Shown here piece after piece: positions 16,577 to 25,178 of a stretch of 64,000 bases of DNA. How positions within the stretch are numbered: the first letter of the stretch is position 1; every line of letters starts with the position of its first letter. The translations under genes were made by a program, and so were the position numbers. Under the pieces are notes generated by a model. The model did no database searches, had not been told where the DNA came from, and saw nothing but the letters and a program-made list of their open reading frames with translations. The DNA is from Coleofasciculus sp937127375 (lineage in GTDB: Bacteria > Cyanobacteriota > Cyanobacteriia > Cyanobacteriales > Coleofasciculaceae), in NCBI GenBank assembly GCA_040218875.1, contig JAVJQP010000027.1. The stretch is one strand, 5' to 3'.

Positions 16577-18241
16577 TTATGTTTGATTTACCCATTGTAC
16601 TATGGCTTGGATTAACCCTTCTAAGGTATAATATTGAGCCTCTACATCCACTCGCCCTAAGAGTTGTTGACAGGTTTTAGAGGTTTGTGGACCAATGGAG
16701 GCAATACAGACATTTTCCAAAAGCGAGAGTGGATGATTACTGTTTTTGTCCAAAAGCTGCCTAAAATTTTTGACGGTTTTAGAACTGGCAAAGGTAATAA
16801 TATTGACGGTATGATTTTGCAACGCTGCCGCAGCTGGGGGTGCTATTTCCCCTGGACAGGTTGACTGATAGGCTGCTACTTCCACAATAGTAGCACCCTG
16901 GGCAGTTAAGTCTTTGACTAAAACCTCTCGTCCCCCAGTTTCTACACGCGGAAACAGGATAGTTTGTTCCGCCAAGGGTTCCGGAAAATGTTCAACTAGA
17001 GAATCGGCGACAAAATCTGGGGGAATAAAATCTGGATGTAATCCCCGTTCCTTTAAACTAGCCGCCGTTTTCTTGCCCACAACAGCAATTTTGACGCCGG
17101 ATAACGCACGACTATCTTTTCCTAGTGTCAGCAATCGTTCAAAAAAGTACTTGACGCCGTTACTTGAGGTGAGAATTAACCAATCAAAATCGGATAAATT
17201 AGTAATGGCTTGATCTAAGGCGTCCCAACTCGACGGCGGTGTAATCACCAAGGCGGGCATTTCAATCACCGTTGCGCCTTCTTTCTCCAACAAGTCCCGA
17301 AATGTACTCGACTGTTGCGCCGAACGAGTGACTAAGATTGTTTGACCCTGAAGCATCTGCGGGAAACTACGTTTATTAATGTCATAGCCTATTGTCTCTT
17401 GTTTTGGGGTAAACTCAACGGGTAACTGTTGGTGCGATCGCAGATAGTCTCGTAATCCTACCACTTCTCCCACGACAATCACCACCGGAGACAGGGAGAC
17501 ACCAGCTGTTTGCTTAACAATACTGGACAGGGTTCCCACCCAAACCTGTTGCTGAGTCTGTCCACAAGCCCGAATCACCGCCACAGGGGTTTGATAGGAT
17601 TTGCCATAACGCTGTAACTGCTGAACGATGGTGGCTAAATGACGCCCACCCATTAAAATAGCCAGAGTATCGATTCGCGCCAATGCTTCCCAGTCTAAGG
17701 CTTCGGGTTGATGCGCTGTCAGCACAGTAAAACAGCGACTCAAAACCGCATCAGTCAGGGGAATATTTGCCAGTAACGGTGCAGCTAGGGCAGAGGAAAT
17801 CCCCGGTACGACTTCAAAGGCACAATCGGCATCGGTTAACGCTTGAATTTCAGATGTAGCCCGACCAAAGATAAAGGGATCACCACTTTTTAAACGGGCG
17901 ACTTGCTTTCCTTGTTGGCATTGTTCAACCAACAATTGATTAATCTTTGCTTGCGAAGTTGAGGGACGCCCCCCCCGCTTTCCCACATCAAACTGGCGGC
18001 AATTTGCTGGGACTAATTCTAAAAGTTGGGCGTCTACTAAAGCGTCATAGACTAATACCTCCGCTTGACGGAGAATCTGTTGCCCGCGTAGGGTGAGGTA
18101 TGCCATACTTCCGGGTCCAGCACCGACGAGATACACTTTACCCAAAGGGCGTCGAGAACGCCCACCTCTAGAAGAATCAGGATAAAAGCTGCCCGCTGCC
18201 TGTTGATTGTTGATTCGGGATTCTTGATTGGGGTGAACCAT
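16577..18241 (-). CDS. cobA-hemD: CobA-HemD fusion (siroheme/tetrapyrrole synthesis)
   Basis: This 554-residue protein joins two enzymes of tetrapyrrole synthesis. Residues about 35-275 are uroporphyrinogen-III C-methyltransferase (SUMT): VYLVGAGPGSMAYLTLRG, VYDALVDAQLL, ARLKSGDPFIFGRATSE, VVPGISSALAAP and LAILMGG are the family's signature blocks. Residues about 295-550 are uroporphyrinogen-III synthase (HemD): TILVTRSAQQSSTFRDLLEK, LILTSSNGVKYFFE, VAVVGKKTAASLKERG and NIITFASSKTVKNF. Together they make uroporphyrinogen III and convert it to precorrin-2 for siroheme and B12. The first 30 residues are low-complexity, so translation may start at a later codon. It stands alone on this strand. 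Confidence 0.92.
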   Translation of the reverse strand: MVHPNQESRINNQQAAGSFYPDSSRGGRSRRPLGKVYLVGAGPGSMAYLTLRGQQILRQAEVLVYDALVDAQLLELVPANCRQFDVGKRGGRPSTSQAKINQLLVEQCQQGKQVARLKSGDPFIFGRATSEIQALTDADCAFEVVPGISSALAAPLLANIPLTDAVLSRCFTVLTAHQPEALDWEALARIDTLAILMGGRHLATIVQQLQRYGKSYQTPVAVIRACGQTQQQVWVGTLSSIVKQTAGVSLSPVVIVVGEVVGLRDYLRSHQQLPVEFTPKQETIGYDINKRSFPQMLQGQTILVTRSAQQSSTFRDLLEKEGATVIEMPALVITPPSSWDALDQAITNLSDFDWLILTSSNGVKYFFERLLTLGKDSRALSGVKIAVVGKKTAASLKERGLHPDFIPPDFVADSLVEHFPEPLAEQTILFPRVETGGREVLVKDLTAQGATIVEVAAYQSTCPGEIAPPAAAALQNHTVNIITFASSKTVKNFRQLLDKNSNHPLSLLENVCIASIGPQTSKTCQQLLGRVDVEAQYYTLEGLIQAIVQWVNQT

Positions 18242-18606
18242 TCTCCAATTTTAAACTGTTTTCGTAAACACATCCTCCTTTATCACCCCATGCAAGAGGA
18301 GGCGATTGAAATCGCTGCTATACAAACAAAGTCCGCCTGCGCGGACTAGGGGGCTGTCTTAGGTTTGAGTAGTTCAAGGTTAAGCAAGATCCCCGACTTC
18401 TCTAAGAAGTCGGGGATCTGTCTGTGTAGCTCACTTACTTGAAAAGCCCTGTAAGCTGTCATGCCTTTAAATTGGGAATGGGTAGTGAGGAGGAATGGGA
18501 AACAGAGAACGTTTACAGATTATTAGAAATAGCTTATATATATGGGCGCACATTTTCCCACTATAAAATAATACTATCAAAAACTAATCGAATTGTCTAG
18601 ATTTTT
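18242..18606. other. Intergenic region with two palindromes
   Basis: No gene seen. It has a repeat of the type GCGATTGAAATCGCTGCTAT followed by GTCCGCCTGCGCGGAC (18330-18345), then the 33-bp hairpin at 18387-18419. Confidence 0.6.
18387..18419. repeat. Perfect hairpin with GATCCCCGACTTCT arm
   Basis: AGATCCCCGACTTCT pairs with AGAAGTCGGGGATCT around a 3-base loop. It is a strong stem without a clear U-tract; either a dispersed palindrome or the end signal of thiL, whose stop lies about 190 bases away at 18607. Confidence 0.7.
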
Positions 18607-19614
18607 TCAAAAATGCTGAAATCCTCGACTTAGGGTTAATAATTCATCCGCATACTGTCCCGTACTATCCCTGAGACAAACCGACCTACCGGATGTAACG
18701 TAACCAATAATTGCTAATCCGGCTGCAAATTTTTCGACAAATACCTGAGCCAATGGTTCAGACAAACATAACACCAGTTCAAAGTCTTCTCCCCCATACA
18801 AAACCCAATCCCAAACTTGTTCTGGGGAAACAAGCCGAGGTAATACGGAGGGGATAGGAATCGCATCCCGTTCCACCACAGCCCCCACCCCACTCGCTCG
18901 ACAGATTTGGGCGATCGCATCGGCAAGTCCATCGCTGCTATCCATTGCGGTTAGGGAGATTGGAGATTGGGAGGCTAGAATTTCCCAGAGTTGAGGTAAG
19001 ATATCCAGTCTGGGCTTAGGGCGTTGGTGGGCTTGAATCAGACGCGATCGCTCTTTTTCACTCAAGTCTTTGCCGAATTCCGGATTAAGTAACAATTCCA
19101 ACCCAACTCGCGATGCACCATGAACTCCTGTCACCACGATCGCATCACCGACTTTAGCAGTAGAACGCCGCATGACGCGCTCTTGTAAAACTTGACCAAA
19201 TGCAGTAATCGATACCGTAATCACCGGAGACTGACAAACATCACCCCCGACAATGGGCGTATTATACGGCTGTAAACACTCAGACATACCTTGGTAGAGT
19301 CGTTCAACCCAACTCACCGCCACATCACCCGGAAGACTCAAGCCAACCGTAATCCCCAGAGGCGATGAACCCATTGCGGCTAAATCCGATAAATTTGCCG
19401 CCACAGCACGCCAACCCACATCTTCGGCTGAGGTGGTGCGATCGCTAAAATGAATTCCATCTACTAAGACATCGGTTGTCACCACTAATAATTGCCCAGG
19501 TTCTAGATTTGGCATAATCGCCGCATCATCACCCACAATATCTGAGGGACAAAAGCGCTGTAATCGTTTTAAAACACCCTGTTCTCCAATATCTATAATC
19601 ACATCATCGCTCAT
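18607..19614 (-). CDS. thiL: Thiamine-monophosphate kinase
   Basis: The 335-residue ThiL phosphorylates thiamine phosphate to thiamine diphosphate, the last step of the pathway, in the cytosol. Family blocks are GDDAAIM near residue 28, TTDVLVDGIHF near residue 46, WRAVAANLSDLAAMGSSPLG near residue 68, TPIVGGDVCQSP near residue 119, TAMDSSDGLADAI near residue 222 and LYGGEDFELVL near residue 273. Asp residues in DDAA, DVLVD, SDL and SSDGL match magnesium and ATP ligands. Length is normal. ATG at 19612-19614 starts MSDDVIIDIGE. Divergent from nothing close; no TPP riboswitch was recognised upstream. Confidence 0.93.
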   Translation of the reverse strand: MSDDVIIDIGEQGVLKRLQRFCPSDIVGDDAAIMPNLEPGQLLVVTTDVLVDGIHFSDRTTSAEDVGWRAVAANLSDLAAMGSSPLGITVGLSLPGDVAVSWVERLYQGMSECLQPYNTPIVGGDVCQSPVITVSITAFGQVLQERVMRRSTAKVGDAIVVTGVHGASRVGLELLLNPEFGKDLSEKERSRLIQAHQRPKPRLDILPQLWEILASQSPISLTAMDSSDGLADAIAQICRASGVGAVVERDAIPIPSVLPRLVSPEQVWDWVLYGGEDFELVLCLSEPLAQVFVEKFAAGLAIIGYVTSGRSVCLRDSTGQYADELLTLSRGFQHF

Positions 19615-19701
19615 TTGTCAATTAATCTAAGTCGTCGGACTTGCATTAAAGTTAACAGTTGAGATTAGGGAACAGCAAGGAACAGTAAAGTCCTGTCATC
19701 A

Positions 19702-19785
19702 TTAATTACGTCGATGCAGTTTAGGAAAGCGATAGTAGGTATCTCCATCCGGATCAACTTCTGGCATAGCATTAAACTGATGATC
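19702..19785 (-). pseudogene. C-terminal gene remnant
   Basis: On the minus strand 27 codons read DHQFNAMPEVDPDGDTYYRF then PKLHRRN and stop at 19702-19704. The composition looks like real protein, but the frame has no start, and a GTGGGCATTGCCCAC repeat (19820-19842) lies just upstream. I cannot name the family. It is probably the tail of a gene deleted or displaced by repeat insertion. Confidence 0.35.
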
Positions 19786-19819
19786 CTTACCTTAACCTGA
19801 ATGGCACGCTCAGATGAGG

Positions 19820-19842
19820 CTGGTGGGCATTGCCCACCCTAC
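19820..19842. repeat. GTGGGCATTGCCCAC hairpin repeat
   Basis: TGGTGGGCATTGCCCACC followed by CTACGGGATATC. Related copies are at 29344-29367, 30711-30732, 58974-58990 and 63700-63720, often with the same CTAC(G/A)GGATATC flank. Confidence 0.85.
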
Positions 19843-19896
19843 GGGATATCAAGGGTTTTGGCAATTCCAAACGGCTTATTGAGCGTGCCATTGTAC

Positions 19897-21051
19897 TTAA
19901 CCTGCCACGTCGGGTTCAATCAAATTCTCAGCGCCCTGAACAACTGTAGCTGACTCAATGATATCGCCGAGTTCTAGCTTGTCCAATACGTCTTTCCCCT
20001 CAACAACATAACCAAAGACCGCATAACGCCCATCCATAACATTAAAACCGGGAGGGGTTAACTCACTATTAAACTTGAAGAAAAAGAACTGAGAAGAACC
20101 ACCATTGGGTTCATCTCCTGGACGCGCCATGGCGACAGCACCGTAAGCGGAGAAAGGCAACACAGGTTCATCTAAATAAATCCCCGCCTGTTCTAAGGTC
20201 ATACCATAGATGGGTTCCTCATCTCCCCTGACTAACACTTCAAAGGGAATCGCCCGATATTCACCGGTTTTGGGATCGATAAATCCTTCTTCTGGTCCAG
20301 GTGGATCACCGGTTTGCACGTAGAAGTCTTCAGTACGGGTAATTGCCAGCTCATCATAAAAACCCCGTTGCACCAAATCCACAAAGTTACCCGCCGTAAC
20401 CGGGGCGCTATAGCCATCGACAACTAGGGTCATATCCCCTTTATTCGTGGCTATCTCTAGCTTGGCGCGACCTTTGAGTTGAGGTAAGTTACTATACTCT
20501 GGGGGGACTTCAAAGGGAAATCCCTTGACCATCATTTGTTCCAGTTCGCCCACTTTGTCAAGGATTTTGCCTCGCTCAATCCAGACGGCTTCTTTATCCT
20601 TGGCTTCAACTGCTTCTCGGAGTGAAACGATATCATCTCTCATGGTGGTAATGATCGCTTCAGCTTGCGGTTTTTGCTGCTCTGGGATGTCAGTCAGCAC
20701 TTTTTCCGGGCGATTGCTCAAAATTACATCCGCTTTAGTGATATCCCGATTAATCGGACTCCAGCGCTTTCCCCGTAACTGAGTGGCAATATCTTCGAGA
20801 CTTGCTTGCACGTTCCGCACCGCTTGATTCTCAATGGGCAAAGCATACCGCAGTAGGGCTTTGCCATCAGTAATCGCATTCCCTTGCGCCAAGCGACTTT
20901 CTCGGGCAGGTGGTTGTTGATCATTACCAAAATTCCACCAGGCACCGCTTAAACTTACGGAGAGTGTCACCAGTAGCAGCGCCACAAAACTGGTTTTGAG
21001 CAGACGTTGGCACCAATCGAGCTTGAGAATTTTTAAAGGTCGCATAAACAT
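19897..21051 (-). CDS. Thylakoid-lumen cyclophilin, CYP38/TLP40-like
   Basis: This 384-residue protein combines an N-terminal helical domain with a C-terminal cyclophilin-type peptidyl-prolyl isomerase domain. An N-terminal basic stretch and hydrophobic core (FVALLLVTLSVSLSGAWW) form a signal or thylakoid-targeting segment. Residues about 60-190 are the helical bundle. The cyclophilin part starts near residue 196 (AKLEIATNKGDMTLVVDGYS) and holds APVTAGNFVDLVQRGFYD, GSSQFFFFKF and YAVFGYVVEGKDVLDKL. Plant CYP38 and its cyanobacterial homologue (Synechocystis Sll0408) aid photosystem II assembly; that role is inferred here. The domain lacks some canonical catalytic residues, as usual for this subgroup. 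The divergent neighbour is efp. Confidence 0.88.
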   Translation of the reverse strand: MFMRPLKILKLDWCQRLLKTSFVALLLVTLSVSLSGAWWNFGNDQQPPARESRLAQGNAITDGKALLRYALPIENQAVRNVQASLEDIATQLRGKRWSPINRDITKADVILSNRPEKVLTDIPEQQKPQAEAIITTMRDDIVSLREAVEAKDKEAVWIERGKILDKVGELEQMMVKGFPFEVPPEYSNLPQLKGRAKLEIATNKGDMTLVVDGYSAPVTAGNFVDLVQRGFYDELAITRTEDFYVQTGDPPGPEEGFIDPKTGEYRAIPFEVLVRGDEEPIYGMTLEQAGIYLDEPVLPFSAYGAVAMARPGDEPNGGSSQFFFFKFNSELTPPGFNVMDGRYAVFGYVVEGKDVLDKLELGDIIESATVVQGAENLIEPDVAG

Positions 21052-21361
21052 ATCGCCTAAGGCTGAATACCATTAGGTTGAGGCTAACTTACAGGATTGA
21101 AACAGATATTCTTCATCTTGCCATACTGGGTGTTCGTGCCAAAACGTCCGAGCGCGAATACCTCCGTTCCGAATCAACTATGGGGATGTTCCTCAATAAG
21201 GGTACAATAAAGTGCCAATTGTTATGCCCAAAGTTATGCCGAAGCCGTCAGCCGTCGCGAATTAGGGGTTTGACAAGTCTGATGTGGGCGTTACGTTTAA
21301 TGCTGACCTCAATGCCAGCTACAATATCTTGCGTACACTATTCCCCAACCCTTGAGGACTA

Positions 21362-21919
21362 ATGATTTCAAGTAACGACTTTCGCACAGGTGTCACGATT
21401 GATTTAGAAGGATCGGTGTGGCGGGTGGTGGAGTTTCTCCACGTCAAGCCGGGAAAAGGTTCGGCTTTTGTCCGCACTAAGCTGAAAAATGTTCAGACGG
21501 GGAATGTCATGGACAGAACCTTTCGGGCTGGGGAAACAGTACCCCAAGCCATCCTAGAAAAACGCACCATGCAACATACCTATAAAGATGCTGACCAATT
21601 TGTCTTCATGGATATGGAAACCTTTGAGGAAAATCGCCTCAATGAAGAGCAAATTGGCGATCGCGTCAAGTATCTCTCTGAAGGGATGGAAGTCAATGTG
21701 GTGACGTGGAATGATCAAGTCCTGGAAGTGGAATTACCCAACTCCGTGGTACTCGAAATTGTGGAGACTGATCCGGGTGTCAAAGGTGATACCGCGACAG
21801 GTGGCACTAAACCCGCTACGGTGTCTACAGGAGCGCAAGTCATGGTACCGCTGTTTATTTCCGTCGGCGAGCGAATTAAAATCGATACTCGTAACGATTC
21901 CTATCTCGGTCGCGAGTAA
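21362..21919 (+). CDS. efp: Elongation factor P
   Basis: The 185-residue EF-P helps the ribosome through polyproline stretches. It begins MISSNDFRTGVTIDLEGSVW. The KOW-like first domain carries the tip loop KPGKGSAFVRTK, with the Lys that other bacteria may modify, and the C-terminal OB domains end GERIKIDTRNDSYLGRE, a conserved end. Length is normal. It lies 148 bases upstream of accB, a pair conserved in cyanobacteria, and divergent from the cyclophilin gene. Confidence 0.96.
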   Translation: MISSNDFRTGVTIDLEGSVWRVVEFLHVKPGKGSAFVRTKLKNVQTGNVMDRTFRAGETVPQAILEKRTMQHTYKDADQFVFMDMETFEENRLNEEQIGDRVKYLSEGMEVNVVTWNDQVLEVELPNSVVLEIVETDPGVKGDTATGGTKPATVSTGAQVMVPLFISVGERIKIDTRNDSYLGRE

Positions 21920-22066
21920 ATGGATCTGAACCAATCAATCAACAGAAGCGAGTTAATTCCAAACACCGCTTTTGCCCAGCTCAAATCGTGATCAATCCTG
22001 CCTGAGGTATCATGTAGAACTCGCTCCCTTGAATTTTTCCAGAATTCCTATCTCTCTAATTTAGTT

Positions 22067-22600
22067 GTGCCATTAGACTTCAACCAAATCCGTGAACTGC
22101 TAGCCGCGATCGCTCAAACCGATATTGCGGAAGTGATATTGAAAAGTGATGACTTTGAACTGACGGTACGTAAAGGATTATCCGCCAGTCCTCCTAGCGA
22201 CTCGACAGTGAGTCGAACCGATGCCGCAGTTGCTTCCGGCATGGAAACGGCTGTGGCTGGAGTGGCTGCTCCGACGCCCCCCACTCCCACACCAGCAACA
22301 GCACCGTCTGCTCAAGCGGCAACACCTTCAATTGCACCGTCTCCAGGAGTGGAGTCAAAATGGGAAGAGGTGAAGTCGCCGATGGTTGGCACATTTTATC
22401 GCGCACCATCACCAGATGACACCCCTTATGTCGAAGTTGGCGATCAGGTTCGCGTCGGTCAAACTATCTGTATCATTGAAGCGATGAAGTTGATGAATGA
22501 ACTTGAAGCCGAAATATCCGGACAAGTGATGGAAATTTTGGTCGAAAATGGCGAACCGATTGAATATGGTCAACCGTTGATGCGGATCAATACAGGGTAA
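22067..22600 (+). CDS. accB: Biotin carboxyl carrier protein of acetyl-CoA carboxylase
   Basis: The 177-residue AccB carries biotin between the carboxylase and transferase parts of acetyl-CoA carboxylase, the entry to fatty-acid synthesis. The biotinyl Lys lies in EAMKLMNE near residue 143; the swinging domain spans about 100-177 (SPMVGTFYRAPSPDDTPYVE onward). A Pro/Ala/Thr-rich linker (about 55-95) follows the N-terminal helix DFNQIRELLAAI. GTG at 22067 is chosen because it gives the conserved start (M)PLDFNQIRELL. It follows efp in the same direction. Confidence 0.95.
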   Translation: MPLDFNQIRELLAAIAQTDIAEVILKSDDFELTVRKGLSASPPSDSTVSRTDAAVASGMETAVAGVAAPTPPTPTPATAPSAQAATPSIAPSPGVESKWEEVKSPMVGTFYRAPSPDDTPYVEVGDQVRVGQTICIIEAMKLMNELEAEISGQVMEILVENGEPIEYGQPLMRINTG

Positions 22601-22694
22601 ATGAGCGATGTAAAGGATTGATGATTACTCTATTGTTATCAATTGACCAAAAATAGGCTAAAATTTGATGATCACCTAATTTCGGGTTAGACCG

Positions 22695-23036
22695 ATGCCA
22701 AGAGTAAAAACAGTCCCTCAAGAGGTCGTCCAACAAGTTTCTGAGTATTTTAGTATCTTAAGCGAACCTATGCGCCTACGCCTGCTCAATTTACTCCGCG
22801 AAGGTGAAAAATGTGTCCAAGAATTGGTAGAAGCAACAGAGACAAGTCAGGCAAATGTCTCTAAGCACCTGAAAGTGATGCTACAGGCGGGAATACTCAG
22901 CCGCCGCACTGAAGGCACATCTGCCTACTATAAGGTAGAAGATGAGCTGATTTTTGACCTATGTAATTTAGTGTGCGATCGCCTCGCTACCCGCATCGAA
23001 CAACAAGCCCGCCATTTTCGGAACTTTACAGGATAA
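22695..23036 (+). CDS. ArsR-family transcriptional regulator
   Basis: This 113-residue winged-helix protein has the ArsR/SmtB layout: ILSEPMRLRLLNLLREGEKC (helices 1-2), VQELVEATETSQANVSKHLK (recognition helix) and LQAGILSRRTEGTSAYYKVE (wing). One Cys in EKCVQEL and two in DLCNLVCD could be metal or redox ligands, but the classical ELCVCDL metal box is not complete. The ATG at 22695 is the only reasonable start. The target is unknown. It is followed by an unrelated convergent gene. Confidence 0.85.
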   Translation: MPRVKTVPQEVVQQVSEYFSILSEPMRLRLLNLLREGEKCVQELVEATETSQANVSKHLKVMLQAGILSRRTEGTSAYYKVEDELIFDLCNLVCDRLATRIEQQARHFRNFTG

Positions 23037-23104
23037 GCGATGGTGCAGGCTCCCTCGCGATTTATCCGAGGGATGAAACACAACACAACAAAGGAATAGG
23101 GCGA

Positions 23105-23713
23105 CTAAAGTTGAAAGTTTGTTTCAAAGTTTTGGCGAGTCATCGGTTGATCGACGATCAACCCTTCACCTCCTAAGACTTCGAGGGGTTTTCCTTCCAC
23201 CTCAATCCAGACCTGAGCATCCGGATCTAAGCTGGTGGCTGTATAGATAATTTGTCCGAGGCGGCTTTGCATCGAAGTACTGCCACCCCCTGTGGTAAAG
23301 TCTTCAGATAGATCTAGATGCACTCCGTCAGATTTGATCGAAAGATTCTGTAACTCAGTTCCTTCGGGAATTGCCGAGGCTACCGCTTGCTGCTCAGGTC
23401 CAGACAATAATTGCTGGAATGCCATCTCTAACACTTCAGATGGATTATCAGCATTTTCGACGGTAATGGAACTGGGAACCAATTCAATTTGATTATTGAC
23501 AGCATCAACCCAATACACTTGAACCTTTTGTTCAGTCGCTGGCGGCGTGTCTTGAGGCGACTGGGAGAGGGTAGGAACTTCGGATTGAGGAGGTGAGGCG
23601 GTAATCGTATTCCAAGCCCACCAAGCGCCTCCACCAGCGGCGGCTAACATCGCCACCGAAACACCAGCGACCAAACTTGTGGGAATGCGACGTGTATCTT
23701 GTGGATTTTGCAT
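23105..23713 (-). CDS. GerMN-domain lipoprotein-like membrane protein
   Basis: The 202-residue protein has one N-terminal membrane anchor (IPTSLVAGVSVAMLAAAGGG), a Pro/Ser/Gln-rich linker to about residue 62, then a GerMN domain (VQVYWVDAVNNQIELVPSSI, VLEMAFQQLLSGPEQQ, AIPEGTELQNLSIKSDGVHL, QSRLGQIIYTATSLDPDAQV). GerMN domains are extracytoplasmic and found in GerM and LpqB-type proteins; in cyanobacteria their role is unknown. ATG lies at 23711-23713 after AAAGGTAAT. No operon partner is evident. Confidence 0.8.
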   Translation of the reverse strand: MQNPQDTRRIPTSLVAGVSVAMLAAAGGGAWWAWNTITASPPQSEVPTLSQSPQDTPPATEQKVQVYWVDAVNNQIELVPSSITVENADNPSEVLEMAFQQLLSGPEQQAVASAIPEGTELQNLSIKSDGVHLDLSEDFTTGGGSTSMQSRLGQIIYTATSLDPDAQVWIEVEGKPLEVLGGEGLIVDQPMTRQNFETNFQL

Positions 23714-23805
23714 AGTTATTACCTTTCTAATTGTTTAACATTGTGTAGGATTAAGAAAACATCTGATATTGTTTCACTGACCATGTTCCCTCTGTTTCCT
23801 TAACA

Positions 23806-23869
23806 AGGGCGGGTTTAGTTCAGTTATGGCTTATCTCCAAAACGTTATCGCTAGAACCCGCCCCTACAG
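23806..23869. repeat. GGGCGGGTTT palindromic element
   Basis: It runs from AAGGGCGGGTTTAGTTCAG to CTAGAACCCGCCCCTACAG in the gap between the GerMN and DUF2993 genes. Confidence 0.85.
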
Positions 23870-23898
23870 AACTTGTGGGAAACGTCTGAGGTGAAGGT

Positions 23899-24687
23899 CT
23901 AGTCCGCTTGCGGTACATCAGCTCGAACAAATGCGGCTATCTGTAGATCCTGATTATCTATCTCTAATTGTAAGAGTCTGACCGTAATCCCAGCATCTTC
24001 CAAGCTACGGAGATTGGCGCGATCGCTTATTCCCTTGGCGAAGCCTTCAACTAAGCGAGATGGTAGCGCTTGACCATCAACGGTTACTCTTGGTTCAATC
24101 AGTTGCAAGTGATGTCCAGCTTCAATCCCCAATCCAGATTCGACAACAATGGCTAGGGATTGACGATTCCCTTCCACCGCATCCACTTGGAAACGCAGGC
24201 GATTATTTCCCAGCAACTCTAATCGAGGATTGAGAAACTGGTAACGTTGTGCGGTATCTCTGGAGAGACGACTACCGAGTTGTTGTAATTTTGCAGCAAC
24301 TCTAGGAGACTGAAGCATCTGGTTGAGATCCGATTCGGTTAAAACCAGACGCACCCCTGCTTGTAACGGTTGACGTAACGAGGCTAAGGGCGACGTTTGA
24401 CCCTCCTGTCTCAGACGGTTGATATCCAGATTAATCGGATCAGTTTCGACTTCTAGAACATCAATCCGAATGTCTGGCGTCAACCATAACCCTCGACCCG
24501 CAATCCGGACTTGTTCGAGTTTTCCTTGCAAAGCTCGGTAGTTCGGCGTATTGTCAATCCGCACATCAAGCTGTTCAACTCTCTCCAATCGAGAACTTAG
24601 GACATTTTCCACCACGCGATCGATGATTAAGCCCGGAGGGGAACCCAGCGTGAGTAACGCCGATAGGAGGATGCTCAAAAATTCCAT
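23899..24687 (-). CDS. DUF2993 protein
   Basis: The 262-residue protein belongs to DUF2993 (LmeA-like), a lipid-transfer-like family of the cell envelope. A hydrophobic N-terminus (FLSILLSALLTLGSPPGLII) serves as signal or anchor. The family pattern of paired strands is seen in VEQLDVRIDNTPNYRALQGK, LEQVRIAGRGLWLTPDIRID, VLTESDLNQMLQSPRV and LQLIEPRVTVDGQALPSRLV. No catalytic site is expected. Start ATG at 24685-24687. Divergent from the small protein gene at 24841. Confidence 0.82.
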   Translation of the reverse strand: MEFLSILLSALLTLGSPPGLIIDRVVENVLSSRLERVEQLDVRIDNTPNYRALQGKLEQVRIAGRGLWLTPDIRIDVLEVETDPINLDINRLRQEGQTSPLASLRQPLQAGVRLVLTESDLNQMLQSPRVAAKLQQLGSRLSRDTAQRYQFLNPRLELLGNNRLRFQVDAVEGNRQSLAIVVESGLGIEAGHHLQLIEPRVTVDGQALPSRLVEGFAKGISDRANLRSLEDAGITVRLLQLEIDNQDLQIAAFVRADVPQAD

Positions 24688-24840
24688 ATTTCCGTTGACT
24701 TGTTTACATTACTTAATATTTAACCCCGAAATCTTTAAACTTTATTGCAGTTTTATTACAGAGTGAGAGCAGATTGCCATAGGCATGATACCTTCAATGA
24801 GGTGTTGACGAAAAGCACAGCCTTAGGAAAGGAGGACATT

Positions 24841-25038
24841 TTGGATTTGCATTCTGCTCAAACCCCCAACGACTTTCATGAAGATATTAGTGAGTACGTG
24901 GCTCAACTCCAGCTACACATGGCGTTACAAGCCCGGAATTTAGTTCCGACTCTCACCAAGGCTGTAGATAGCCGAGAGCAGTTGTTACAGCAAACCCAAG
25001 CTACCTTGGAAAAGCTAGCGTCTCGACAGGCGGTTTAG
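24841..25038 (+). CDS. Small conserved protein, TTG start
   Basis: A 65-residue, mostly helical protein. TTG at 24841 is preferred because AGGAAAGGAGG ends only 5 bases upstream, an almost perfect ribosome site; there is no in-frame ATG near it. Residues LQLHMALQARNLVPTLTKAV and QLLQQTQATLEKLASRQAV suggest an amphipathic coiled-coil. No domain is recognised. An extended frame begins at 24745 but has no ribosome site. Confidence 0.6.
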   Translation: MDLHSAQTPNDFHEDISEYVAQLQLHMALQARNLVPTLTKAVDSREQLLQQTQATLEKLASRQAV

Positions 25039-25085
25039 TTGAGTGGTGAGTGTTGACCCTTCGCTTCGCTCAGGTAACCGATTTG

Positions 25086-25149
25086 GTAGGGGCGGGTTTG
25101 ACAACTATCGTTTCTGATCTCACCCTAGATGTAACTAAACCCGCCCCGA
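25086..25149. repeat. GGGCGGGTTT palindromic element
   Basis: From TAGGGGCGGGTTTGACAACT to ACTAAACCCGCCCCGAC, reverse-oriented relative to the 1938 copy as judged by its ACTATCGTTTCT segment. Confidence 0.85.
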
Positions 25150-25178
25150 CTGAGTGTTGTTTGACATAAGACAAATAA

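Noticed and set aside
18242..18606. Possible riboswitch upstream of cobA-hemD
   Set aside because: The stems seen are palindromic repeats; no B12-box or other conserved riboswitch segment was found.
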